Source: Acanthaster planci
Taxonomy: Eukaryota; Echinodermata; Asteroidea; Valvatida; Acanthasteridae
NCBI RefSeq assembly: GCF_001949145.1
Contig: NW_019091418.1
Span: 500,282 to 564,281 of the forward strand
Direction of reading: 5' to 3'
DNA length: 64,000 nt
Positions 35,866 to 46,600 of this stretch are shown in pieces. Below the pieces are notes generated by a model. That model was not told the DNA's origin. It did no database searches and saw nothing but the letters and a program-made list of their open reading frames with translations. Made by a program: the position numbers and the translations under genes. The first letter of the stretch is position 1, and every line of letters starts with the position of its first letter.

Positions 35866-38380
35866 TTACATAGTCATGGCCGATTCGTCATAGATTTCCA
35901 TGAAGATCCTCAAACCATCCTTGGTCCTCTTCCAGATAAGAAAAGTCCTGTAAAGAGCCAGCAACAGTTTCTTTTACCAAAATATCATGAAATTTTGCTT
36001 ATTTTTTTAGGGGACTTGCACCAATGTCCCAAGTTTGAAACTGATGGCTTGTATGATAACAACAATCGTCACGGTGTGACGTAAAACACTGGGTCTCAAG
36101 ATGACCTGAGGCTGTAATTCTCAAATTATGATTCGTCAGAGGCATTAATTCCAACAGACTGACTGGTCTTCCATGTTGGCAAATGTGATCCACACTTTTT
36201 GTCCCAAGCAGTGGCCTCTTGTAGACATCAAGACTTTAAGCCTTGCTGATGACCATTATGCACCAATTCTCCCTGGTTATTGAATTAATTAAATTTCACT
36301 ACTAGGCCAAAGAATACTTTCATCACTGTCTGGCTTGCTAAATAGAAATGTCGATGTCAAGATGAAATTATGAAAAGATTCCTTGATTGGCATCAGCAAG
36401 TGGCCAAAATGAGTGTCCTTACTGGGCAAAAAATATTTTGTCGATCTTTAAAATCATGGTTGGAAATGTTTAAGTGGTTTCTGCGCTTATAAAAAGTCAA
36501 CTTACGGTCCACCGTAAACGAAGTTTCCTTCACGGTCGTAACATATGCCGAGGACGTGTTGGAAGACAAAACTAGCATCCTTCCCCAAGGGTTTAACAGC
36601 CAGCGTAGTCATATTTATGCTGCCAATACCCTCTAGGGAGGTCAGCGTGAACTGAATAGCTACGGAATGAAAAACATTGTTATCCTCAAGGAGTTAATTA
36701 ACACAAATGTGCTCCAAATATTTCTAGTAGTTGTAACATATGGATTCACTGACGCTACTTATGAGTAAAACCGTAATTTAATATAAACTTTCGAGCAATG
36801 GAAAAGGAGAATGAGAAAGAAATCCAATGCAAGAAACTTTGGGGAACTGCAAAGAATCAAGAACCATTTCCTTGACACGCTAGAGCCTGGTGATATTGAC
36901 ATGTGATATTCGCTGTTTTATTCACCCCACACTATCAAAAAAAAAAGGTGAATGAAATTCAGACTCCGTCAAATGCGGACCCATGTGTCACACTCTGCAA
37001 TGCAGTGACATACCACAGGGACATTGCGCGTCAGGATTGGGGAGAAGAAAGGGTTTGGTAGATCTCACCTTCTAGCCCTTTCATGAAATCCCCATCATAG
37101 CCTATCAACGTGATCTCCGGATGATACAAGTTGATGATAGCACCACAGTTGCCGTCCCTGACGTGTTTGGCGTAGAGGTGGAACAAGTAGTCAACCTCGG
37201 CTCTCACCTCTGGATGAAAAATGGAATCATACGAAATAACAACAGCAAATGATTACACATGTTGTTACATGACTATAAGCTAGAAATCAGCTGTAAAGCT
37301 CTTCAGAGGAAAATATTGTTTAGCAGGATCGAAACAAAGTGGCTACAAACAGGTTCCAATGTGCTTCAATAACAGGACAACTTTGACGGATAACTGATTT
37401 TTGCTACCAGTTGAGAGCAAATGGCAAAGTTACTCGAACAATCAAAACCCAATGAGGTGGGTGTGGGTAGCCTTTAGGTTCAGGCTATTGTTCTGCTTTT
37501 CCAGAAAAAAAAATCAGAAGCACTTCGATTTTAGGCGTACGCTGTTGGAATACTGAACTGGCCCGAAAGCACGAGAATATGAACGACACCTTCGGGAGTC
37601 CTGCCTCTCTCCTCAGCTTCAGCTTTTGCTTTGATCATCGCCTCCACTCGCTCAGTGGTCCACTCGTCTACGGGGACGAAATTCTCGGCCTTGTTGACTG
37701 GAGAATGAATCAGGAAATGAAAGCTGTGAATTGAAAGGGCGAACAAGGGATTCTGGACCCACGAGGGCCAACTGTGGCATCACGTCCATCCGTTTACCAG
37801 TCTGGAGCAGTAGCTGGGGCACCTAGAGGGTCGTATTGCCTAACCTAACCTTGCCCAAAGAGTGGTTTTCATTTTGTTTTAGTTCCTGAAGATCAAAGAT
37901 AGCGTAAAAGGAATATAAACCTTAGCTCTCATCTAGTCCAACATCCTAGCCCCCTGTGGCAGAACCAGGGGGAGGGGGCATAAGACTATGAGCAACCTTT
38001 TGGGTCCATCACGGAGTAAACCCTGTCCCACAACAAATCCTGAGTGCACCGCAACCCCAACTGTACTGTTGGAATGTGATTTAAAATATCAACAAACTTT
38101 CAGAATGCGCATTTGTCTTGTAGTTATTCTCGTTTGCAATGTTTCAATATATCACTATTTTAAGGAGTAATTTGCTGCTATGTTTCTTGTTTCAGATCTA
38201 CATATTCATACGCAAATCTTTGAATTCATCGAAGAAAAGAAATATTGTTACATTGTTTTTGTTCACACAAAAACCTCTGGGTAACGTAAAGAATCAATGC
38301 AACATACCAACATTGTCTTGGGCCGATGCGAAGACCAAGCTGCAAATGAACAAAGCACACAAACAAACAATACGAAACAT
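35866..38380 (-). CDS. Gene B: secreted NTF2/SnoaL-like (DUF4440-type) protein (185 aa)
   Basis: Five minus-strand exons: 38380-38308 (signal peptide MFRIVCLCALFICSLVFASA), 37697-37590, 37209-37069, 36659-36506, 35947-35866; total 558 bases, phases identical to gene A. The mature part starts with a charged helical segment (VNKAENFVPVDEWTTERVEA) and continues into the NTF2-like domain: DYLFHLYAKHVRDGNCGAII, NLYHPEITLIGYDGDF, strands around SLEGIGSINMTTLAV (conserved NxT sequon), a turn with a second cysteine (GICYDREGNFVYGG), and the end LIWKRTKDGLRIFMEIYDE. The two mature cysteines (exons 3 and 4) could form a disulphide. The donor of exon 2 (GTGTCG) is weak but identical in gene C. About 91% identical to gene C by my count; 10 of 17 differences fall in exon 4. 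Extracellular; ligand or reaction unknown. Confidence 0.88.
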
Positions 38381-38483
38381 GGTGCGCCTGTTACACAATG
38401 CCTTGAACTGGAGTAGTCGAGATCCGTTGACTTTCACTCGATCAACGTCAGCACAGCAAGTGGATGGCAAGGGGTTTTGCGCG

Positions 38484-38490
38484 TATTTAA
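38484..38490 (-). promoter_or_regulatory. TATA-like box of gene B (TTAAATA), altered in C
   Basis: On the minus strand TTTTTAAATACGCGC lies about 105 bases before the gene B start, within a block conserved with gene C. In C the same place reads ATTTTACAAATGCGC, so the TATA-like word is lost. Confidence 0.35.
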
Positions 38491-39119
38491 AAACCAACGC
38501 CAATTTATGTGCCCATACCCTACACGAAGCCGAGGACATGCAGGTCAAAGTTCCATATGGACCCTTGATTCAAGGATTGACAATGATTAAACAGGTTTCT
38601 TATATGTTGTCTTTCCTGCTTTGATGGCCTTTATCCGTTATCTCAAAAAAGATACCATAAATCTTTGTCGCGCCATGCTTATCAAGAGTTTTAAGCTGAA
38701 GTCATGGTCAGAAGACAGCAGTGTTTCAATTTGAACGATTTATGTATAAATATTCTCTTAGAAGTCTCACACTTTCAAGTCAATGAATACTGTCCCGACG
38801 TACATTTAGGATACGGGCAAACCAGCAAACATTCATGTTAATTTGCCTTTGAGCGTCAGCATGAGGTGATTTCAACGGAGAATATCGGTACTCTACCGCT
38901 CTCCAAAGTCATGTAAGAATTAAATAAACTTGCAAAAAGCCCTAGTCAAGAAATGAAGTCAGAAAGGTGTTGGAATGTTAGGAGTTACAAAGTGAATTCA
39001 ATAAGGATAGAAGTGGACAAACTTGGAAACATCTAATACAAAACTTTAACTTAATAAACAGATCACAGCCCTCTACCATTGACCTTCCTGCTAATCCCCT
39101 AAGGCGGTTGTTCTTGATC

Positions 39120-39240
39120 AGAGAGCCACATGGGAAACTATTGCGAAAAAATATCATTCGAGGACCACTGCTACCAAATACATCGATCTCTTACTCGGGT
39201 GGATAAGTGAAGAAGAACAACGCTTTCTGCAGGTGTGGCA
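39120..39240 (+). pseudogene. Possible CTLD exon relic
   Basis: One frame reads TWETIAKK...WISEEEQRFLQ and ends at a potential donor (CAG/GTGTGG). In CTLDs the first helix and the following strand usually run W..A...C...LVSI.S.EEQ.FL, and the spacing here is similar, but the helix cysteine is absent and support is limited to that motif. It lies inside the segment present only in the gene B copy of the duplication. Confidence 0.25.
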
Positions 39241-39597
39241 TGGATATGAAACCTAAAGCTGTTAAAAATGAAAAAGGTTCTAACTTTTGTCAGTCTCAAA
39301 TGTTATTTCAACACTATTGCTGGAGTAGGCAACATACTTTAGTGATCAACACGACGCAGTAAATTTAATACTTCCCGCTCTTTATTATCCATCAGCAACA
39401 ACCGATCCTCTCCATGCCACGCTATATACGCCAGAAAAGTGCGTGATTGATGGAGGCATGTAGGTTGCACTGTCAAAAACACCAGTGTATTAGTTGGGGT
39501 CATTGATGGTTAATTATTTCTGGTAGATTAAGTAGGAGCCCGGTGCCTTGACCAATCAACTCCACGGCGGCAGGTAGCTTCAGTACAAGGTATCTTC

Positions 39598-39615
39598 TTT
39601 TTTTTGGGGGGGGGG
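39598..39615. repeat. T8-G10 homopolymer junction
   Basis: Present in the gene B copy of the duplication. The gene C copy has only a T-rich stretch with no G-run at the matching place (about 48470-48485), so the G tract was gained or lost after duplication. Confidence 0.9.
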
Positions 39616-41181
39616 TATTGATCAAAGAGCCCATACCAATTGTTGTCTGTGCAACGATCGCAGGTGTTTTATCAACAGTGCCGAGGGCCGAGGGACAGTG
39701 GTGTTGATTTAATATTTTAATAAAATATGACCTGCTTCTTTGCGATCAGCGACCGAATAATTGAAGGGGGCAGGTTTCAGTGTAAGATGGCTCGGAGTAT
39801 CCGTGCTTTATCAGAGGCTTGCTGGCACATATAGGGCCTATCGAAAAATTATGGCATGACGAGTATGGCATTTTCTCATTACACATTGCTTCATATAAAA
39901 ACTGACTCGGTGATCTGCACACGCCCAGCTGGGAGGGCAAACCGATGTGGCACTGGAAATGTTGAAATTAGTATAGGATATGAGAAGCCAGCGCCACAAT
40001 ATCACCCGATAAGATGAAGGAACTAAACAGATACCACGACTTTTAGTCACACTCAATTAAACGAGTGTTTGCGTTTTGAGACATGCTAGTTTCCAGATGG
40101 AGTTCAGCGTTGGTAATGGCAAGGCGCAATTGTATCTTTGGGAGCGGGGCTCATTTCAATTTTTGTATTTAACATTTTATTGTCTTTTTAAAGGGAGGCC
40201 ACATTTGAAGGTTTTAAGCAAACTTTAGAAATATGAGAACGAAACGGACCCAATTTTTTCCTCTAATAATATGAAAAAGCCTTGCTTTAGGGAGAAAGAT
40301 TTCCCACTTTAGCTATCGCTTGGATCTGTCTGTGAGCGTAGTTCTGTACACTGTAAAACTATGGTGTTAACCCACTACGCTGGGTGTTCTCAGAGAACTA
40401 CATAAGACTGGATACAGTCTTCTGATAACACCAATGTTGTTAAGTGAACAGCAATTTTAAACCAACATTCTGTGAAAACAAACTCATAATATTCCGTTTT
40501 GATGTAAGATTCCTCATCGGTTTTAAACAAACTGCGGATACATATCTGACGTACGGTGAACATCGCCCGGTTCATAGTCTCACATGGGTGTCAAATTTCC
40601 ATGGCCGAGTAAGTCACCCCCATCCCCATCCCTCCAATTTCCAATCCAAAATTTTTGTCAATGTCAAAATAGAATCGAAAACAGTTTACTCCCCTGATCT
40701 TGCCTTCCGGACGATTTCTGATAAACCACCTAAAATAAAAGTCTTCATGACGTTAACATTAGGGGGGAGGACAAAATAAAAGGGTATCAAGTTTAAAGTT
40801 TCTCTCAGAATTTGTGTAATTTATTTGTTAATCATAGGCATTTATTAAAAAGTTAAGAAGGTGTTTAAAAAAGCCGTTATGTTAGGCTACGCAGTAACAT
40901 TAGGACCGTTTCATCCTTTTCGTCTTTTGCCACAACTGAACCATTTTTGCTCTACATCTTGCCCGAATCATTTCTAAATGGTTTGCTGATCAGAATGAAT
41001 ATCACCATGATCTATTTTTGGAGTCATATTCCATATTTTCAGCATGAGGTGTTCACTGTAAAACTGTTCATAACTGTCAGGTTTCATTTGTATAGAGATT
41101 GAATGGTTCTATGAGGGGAAATCAATTAGCACAGCACAATCAGGGATTTGTGTCTTTGGCAAGGCAATTAAAGTTGCTTTA

Positions 41182-41200
41182 TTTTTTTTTGGGGGGGGGG
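41182..41200. repeat. T9-G10 homopolymer junction
   Basis: Same arrangement as at 5493, 13336, 35114 and 39598. A C7-A7 run at 43815-43828 is the same type on the other strand. Confidence 0.9.
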
Positions 41201-43325
41201 AAACCTAGTCCAGGTTGCATGACATCTTCATGTATTGTGACTAGCATGCGAGTTTGTCCTTTCTTAAGCTCACAGGTGCGGAACCTGGAATTTTGTCCAA
41301 ATCTTCTATTCACCTTAAATCAGTCAGTACAGAGGCTAAGACGAATGTCCATAGTTGAATCATATGCAGCAGATTGAATGTTGACTAATTCCAAACGCCA
41401 ACTGATTTAGAAAATGTTAGGGTGAAAAGTCAGGTAATTTGAGAGTGAAAAATGTGAAAAAATTGACATCCGTAAAGTCACTACGCCAGGTAATTTGGTT
41501 TAAAACCTGGATTTTAGTCACACTTATGTAACAAAGCCATTGTACGATATGAAACACACATCCAGGGCCTTTAAAAGCGATGGAGGCTGCACCCCCCCTT
41601 CTCTGGGTGTTTTGAGAGGCTTAAGTTTTTCTACAGTAGATTTCTGCCAATTCATTGGCAGATAATTCAAAACAGTGTACAGTCATTGGACATGTTCAGA
41701 AACATAAGCAGACCAGTTGCATTGCCTGTGCACGATGAATTAGGGGCCATACATTTCAGACGGATCCCCAGCTTCAGAATCACCTCTTTCACAGACTCGT
41801 CTGTTTGAAGGCTAAAAGACTCGTCATTAAATCCTTGTTCTGAAAACAAGGTGAGGACAGATCACGATTCAAGGTTTCCACCTTCTCTTCAGTTGCGTAT
41901 TTTATTTCAACAAATTTTTAAATCAGATGTCTTGCAATGAGACCTAAAATGAAAATCTCACAAAAATCTCAACAGCTGCACATGGAAAAATTTAATGCAA
42001 CCATAGCTACTGGTCTGACCTTCAACTGAAGGATGGCAGAAAGATGCAGGCCTTAGTTTTAGAGTTTTAGGCCAGCTGTAAGCATTTCAAGGATTTTCCA
42101 CCCATTCTGTCTCTCAATCATCGTCTATAGACCTAATCCACCTTGGGTTTTTTTCATTAGAACTACGTGCACCGGCTGACTTTTCAAGTCAAAACAAAAA
42201 AAGTCTAACAAATAAATGGTGGGCATAACTCACTTCCAAGCAATGCCACGAACATGTACGTAGGCTAGACTTGGTCACCATAGCCTGGATTCCATGCCAC
42301 ATATGTAGGCTTGGCACAGTAATAGGCCTAACATTAGGCCTACAGTAAGCCATATTACTAATTAGTGGCACTGGACCAACTTTGAACTAGTGTTATAGTG
42401 GTATAGGGTCTGCTACTCAAGAAGGAATATAGGCCTCCCATGTTGACTGAATTTGAACAATGGTCGAAGGCACTGTGAATTGCTTTTGGACTCGTATGAC
42501 TTTGCCTGTATGACTTGTCAAGATAAGTAGAAATCTTTGGTTCAGATATGTAATCAAGTTGTGTAATTAAGACCAGAATTACCTTCAAATACGGATATAA
42601 AGCCAACAAACCCCCAATCCCTCAGAAATTGCTGCATTCTTTCAATGTCGCAAACTTCAAGTTGAACGATGTCGCGATGGCGGCGCGGCGGCGAGCGCAC
42701 GTGGAGAATTTTACCCCTCTACTCGGTGATAATTTACATAACGCTTGTATACATTACATATCGTTTTGTAAATTATACCTAGTTATAGTAAAAATTCATC
42801 CGAATTTACATTACTATTGTAAAAAAAAATTAAACATGGGAAATTTAACGTTACAAAACAAATGTGTTTTTGCGCAAAATTTTACTTAATTTGTGTAGGT
42901 CCTAATATTTTACCGGATTTTTTACATGATTTTTTTACTACTCATTCAAGCAATGTCGCGTGACATAAATAGTTGTGGTTTTTGAAATGTTCATTAGTTG
43001 GCCGATATTCCAGCAAGCCAGTGTAGGCCCAAGTCGGGCCGCACTTCATGGTAATTGCTCTCCAATCACAGCGTTTGATATTGATAACCAAGGATGGTTG
43101 GCCCCAAAGGTAGTGTATACAGTAGTAGATTCTTGTTAATTTGTTCATGGGAATTAGGTAGTTTTGCACTCTGTCATTTGTAATTGCTGTTTGAATTTGC
43201 ATATCGAAGGCTTTGTACCGCGCAGGTACATTCCAAAATGATTTACCGCTCCAACGAAATGCGGATAATTGCTTCTTCATACATTTTGCTGATAGCTTTA
43301 TACATTTTGCTGACATTAGTTGCTG

Positions 43326-43522
43326 TTCCGCGTCACCAGCTTTGGGCGGGAGCAATTGCTGATTGTCTTAGTACCAGTATTTTTTCTGACATTAATTGCT
43401 GTTCCGATTCACCAGCTTCGGGTGGGAAAAATCTCTGTAATGTTTGCTGGAGGGCTATACTTTGCCTGGATGCAATGTAAATTTTTGCAGTTCCGCGTCA
43501 CCAGTTTCGGGCGGGAACAATC
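43326..43522 (+). repeat. Three spaced copies of a 30-base word
   Basis: TTCCGCGTCACCAGCTTTGG or close variants, followed by GCGGGA(A/G)CAAT, occur at about 43326, 43410 and 43490, roughly 80 bases apart. Confidence 0.75.
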
Positions 43523-43639
43523 TGAACTGTGTCAAGTTCAGTAAACGGCTGCTCAGGCCGATTGACAATGTTAGAATGCGAGTGTCCAGCTGTCCCTGAG
43601 TTTACTTTTCTCTGGTCGTGTTCATGCGGGGATAATAAA

Positions 43640-46600
43640 ACGTTACAGAGAGAAATTATTCTTAAAAAAAAAGATCATTTCAGCACTTTAATATATCGAG
43701 TTATGTGGTTCCTTACCTTCTTCAATTAATGCGTTTTTCACCAGGAATATTGATGTTCTCATTATACTCGCAAAAGTGCAAATTTTCAAATGTCATTAAT
43801 GCGTACATCGTTCGCCCCCCCAAAAAAATCAAATACGAAGGACCAAGGTTATAGAATTCTTTGAATGAGAATCTGAAAGCCTCGAAAAAAATAAGAATCT
43901 TCAAACGGAACTTTAAAAAGATCATATCATTGAATAATTACTATTGGTAATTATTGACTGTGGAATTGAATAGCTTTATTTACTTATTCTTTGTTCATTT
44001 TTCGTATTCTTATTTTTTATTTCAAACTTAGGTTATTGTTAACTGGCATACAAAGTAAGTGTCTTGTCTGTATAGTGTTTGTCTTTTAAGTGCAGGAATT
44101 AATTAATAATAACCATGAATTGATTTTAGGGCAAAAATCATAAGCTTTGCTTTTTAGTGGGTACCTCCACGGCTTTCCCCGGTATCAAATATATTGTTTG
44201 AAATTGAGATCGTATGTAGGCAAAACTGTGGAAATAAATTAACATGAACGACAGACATTCAGCTATCAACTTCAATGACATTCAAATAACGCACGGCTGC
44301 AAAAACATTTAATTTCAAAGGGGTTTTTATTTACCTCATTTTCTTCATCGCGGTAACCTCTTATGTGATCAACTAAATTTTCTCTTTTTTTAAAGGTCGC
44401 CATGACCACTTTCAGATTATTAACACAAAATAAGAAGAAGAGGATGGAGTTGCATTTCTCTGAAGTATCTTTGCTTAGAAACTCTTTCAAAAGAGCACAG
44501 CAGAAGTACTGCTGTTTTACAAAACGATGGTGATAACTAACTTGCGCGTATATAGAGGATTAATAGTTATTGCATTGGGTTATGATATCCTCCCCAATTC
44601 CGTTTTTTCCTCTCTTTCTTACATAGTTAAGGCCGAATCGTCATAGATCTCCATGAAGATCCTTAAACCATCCTTGGTCCTCTTCCAGATGAAAAAAGCC
44701 CTGTGAAGAGTCAGCAACATTTTCTTTTACCAAAACATCATGAAGCCTTGCTTAGGGAACTTGTACCACAGTCAAAAGTTTGAAACTGATGGCTTGTATG
44801 ATTACAACACTCGTCACGGTGTGACGTAAAAACACTGGGCCTCAAGATGACCTGAGGCTGTAATCCTCGAATAATGATTCGTCAGAGGCATGGATTCCAA
44901 CAGACTAACTTAAGGACGCTGGTCTTCCATGATGGCAAATGTGATTTGCACTTTTTGGCCCAAGGCAGTGACCCCTTATATCAACCTAAAGCAAGTCGCA
45001 TGCATCACTGATTGGGTCCAAGACTTGAACCCTTGCTAATGAGTGTTATGCACCGATTCTTCATGATGGTTGAACTAATTAAATTTCATTGCAAGACCGA
45101 ACAATACCTCCCCACTGCCTGACTTAATAAAGGGAATCGTCGATGTCAAGACTAAATTATGAAACCATCCTTTATGGCACTAGCAAATGGCTGAAACATT
45201 GTTTTAAATGTTCAGGTGGATTATACGCTTTTTAAAAAATCAACTTACGGTCCACCGTAAACGAAGTTTCCTTCAGGGTCGTTGCATGTGCCGTGGACGT
45301 GTTGGAAGACAAAATTAGCCTCCTTACCCAAAGTCGTAACAGCCAGCGTAGTCACGTTTATGCTGCCAATGCCCTCTAGGGAGGTCAGCGTCAACTGGAT
45401 CGCTACGGAATGAACAACATTAGCATCCTCACGGAGTTAATTAACACTCAGGTGCTCCAAATATTTCTAGCAGTTGTAACAGTAGTTATATATGGATTCA
45501 CTGACGCTACTTATAAGTAATACATTCATTAAATTGATTAATTAAGATGGCAGTGTGTCATTTTGTGCAACTGTGCGGCACATTGTCCAAATTATGGCCA
45601 AATCATATTTATAATACAAAGGACTCATAAATCACATTCTCCCGCTAGCTTTCTGAGTAAAATCGGGCAAGCCTGTGTGTCATTTTGCGTAGTCAGTCGC
45701 AGAACTGGTTTTCCACATGGCCAGAATCAGATTCCGGAGGTGGGGCCGGGGGCGGCTGGAGGTAAGTAAACTATCTGCTGGGCGCCAGCCAGAAGGCCCC
45801 AGACACGCTAACAATGATAAGAAGCGCTAACTCAGTGGACTGGTCCACTTTTACAAGAGGGGAGATGGTATTGTTCTTCATGTATTTTAGATTTTCGGAA
45901 GTGATGGGAAAATTTTTGGCAGGATATTTCCCTTTTAGGTCAGGTGATTTTCAGTTTGTATAAATTAATATACTAGCAAATATTTTCCACAGCCCATTTT
46001 CTAAGTTGGATTTTTAAAGAAGAAACTGAACGGGAAAAGGATATTACAAATTCTAACATCTTTACACGTTATTACTTTTTAACACGTTATAAGGGTTCCG
46101 GAAGCCCGCCATCAGGGGTCAACTTTCAGGCTCTATTTATAATTTCCACGTAATTTCCCAAAAACTATTAATGGAATATTTTCTCACAGCCTGCGGCCTT
46201 GTGTTTTTCATATAGAGTTTCAGCGAAGTTGGGTCTTGCAATTGGCCTCTGAACTAGTGAGTGATATTCAGACTCCATTAAATACGGACCCAAACCGCTG
46301 GGGCATGGGGGTATGGAGTCAATATATGAATAAGATATACGACCTCACCTTCGAGTCCTTTCGTGAAATCCCCATCATAGCCTATCAACGTGATATCCGG
46401 ATGATACAAGTTGATGATGGCACCACAGTTGCCGTCCCTGACGTGTTTGGCGTAGAGGTGGAACAAGTAGTCAACCTCGGCTCTCACCTCTGAATGAAAA
46501 ACAGAATCATACGAAATAACAATAGTAAATGATGAGCCTGATTCTGAGGGGCTCATGTGATTTAATATTGTTAATGTTGATAGCACAGTTGTGTTAATTG

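Larger units (their letters stand above)
35400..39840. repeat. Segmental duplication, copy with gene B
   Basis: Aligns colinearly with 43640-48660, through exons, introns and flanks. The left limit is seen in a shared GAAATTATTCTTAAAAA segment (35415 and 43650), the right limit near GAGCATCCGTGCTTT-like sequence (about 39800 and 48635). This copy holds a private segment at about 39030-39500. The other copy has private segments at about 43703-44235 and 45530-46240. Confidence 0.85.
39841..43639. other. Sequence between the two duplicated segments
   Basis: No supported gene. It contains a T9-G10 junction at 41182-41200, a short imperfect inverted element near 40345-40445 (GGTGTTAAC and GATAACACC ends) and three copies of a TTCCG-TCACCAG-TT-GGG-GGGA word at 43326-43522. 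Confidence 0.5.

Noticed and set aside
38139-38624. 161-codon plus frame opposite exon 1 of gene B
   Set aside because: Shadow of the minus-strand signal-peptide exon and its leader; gene C has a similar shadow.
42942-43355. 137-codon minus frame
   Set aside because: No recognisable domain; it overlaps the GC-rich word repeats and other frames.
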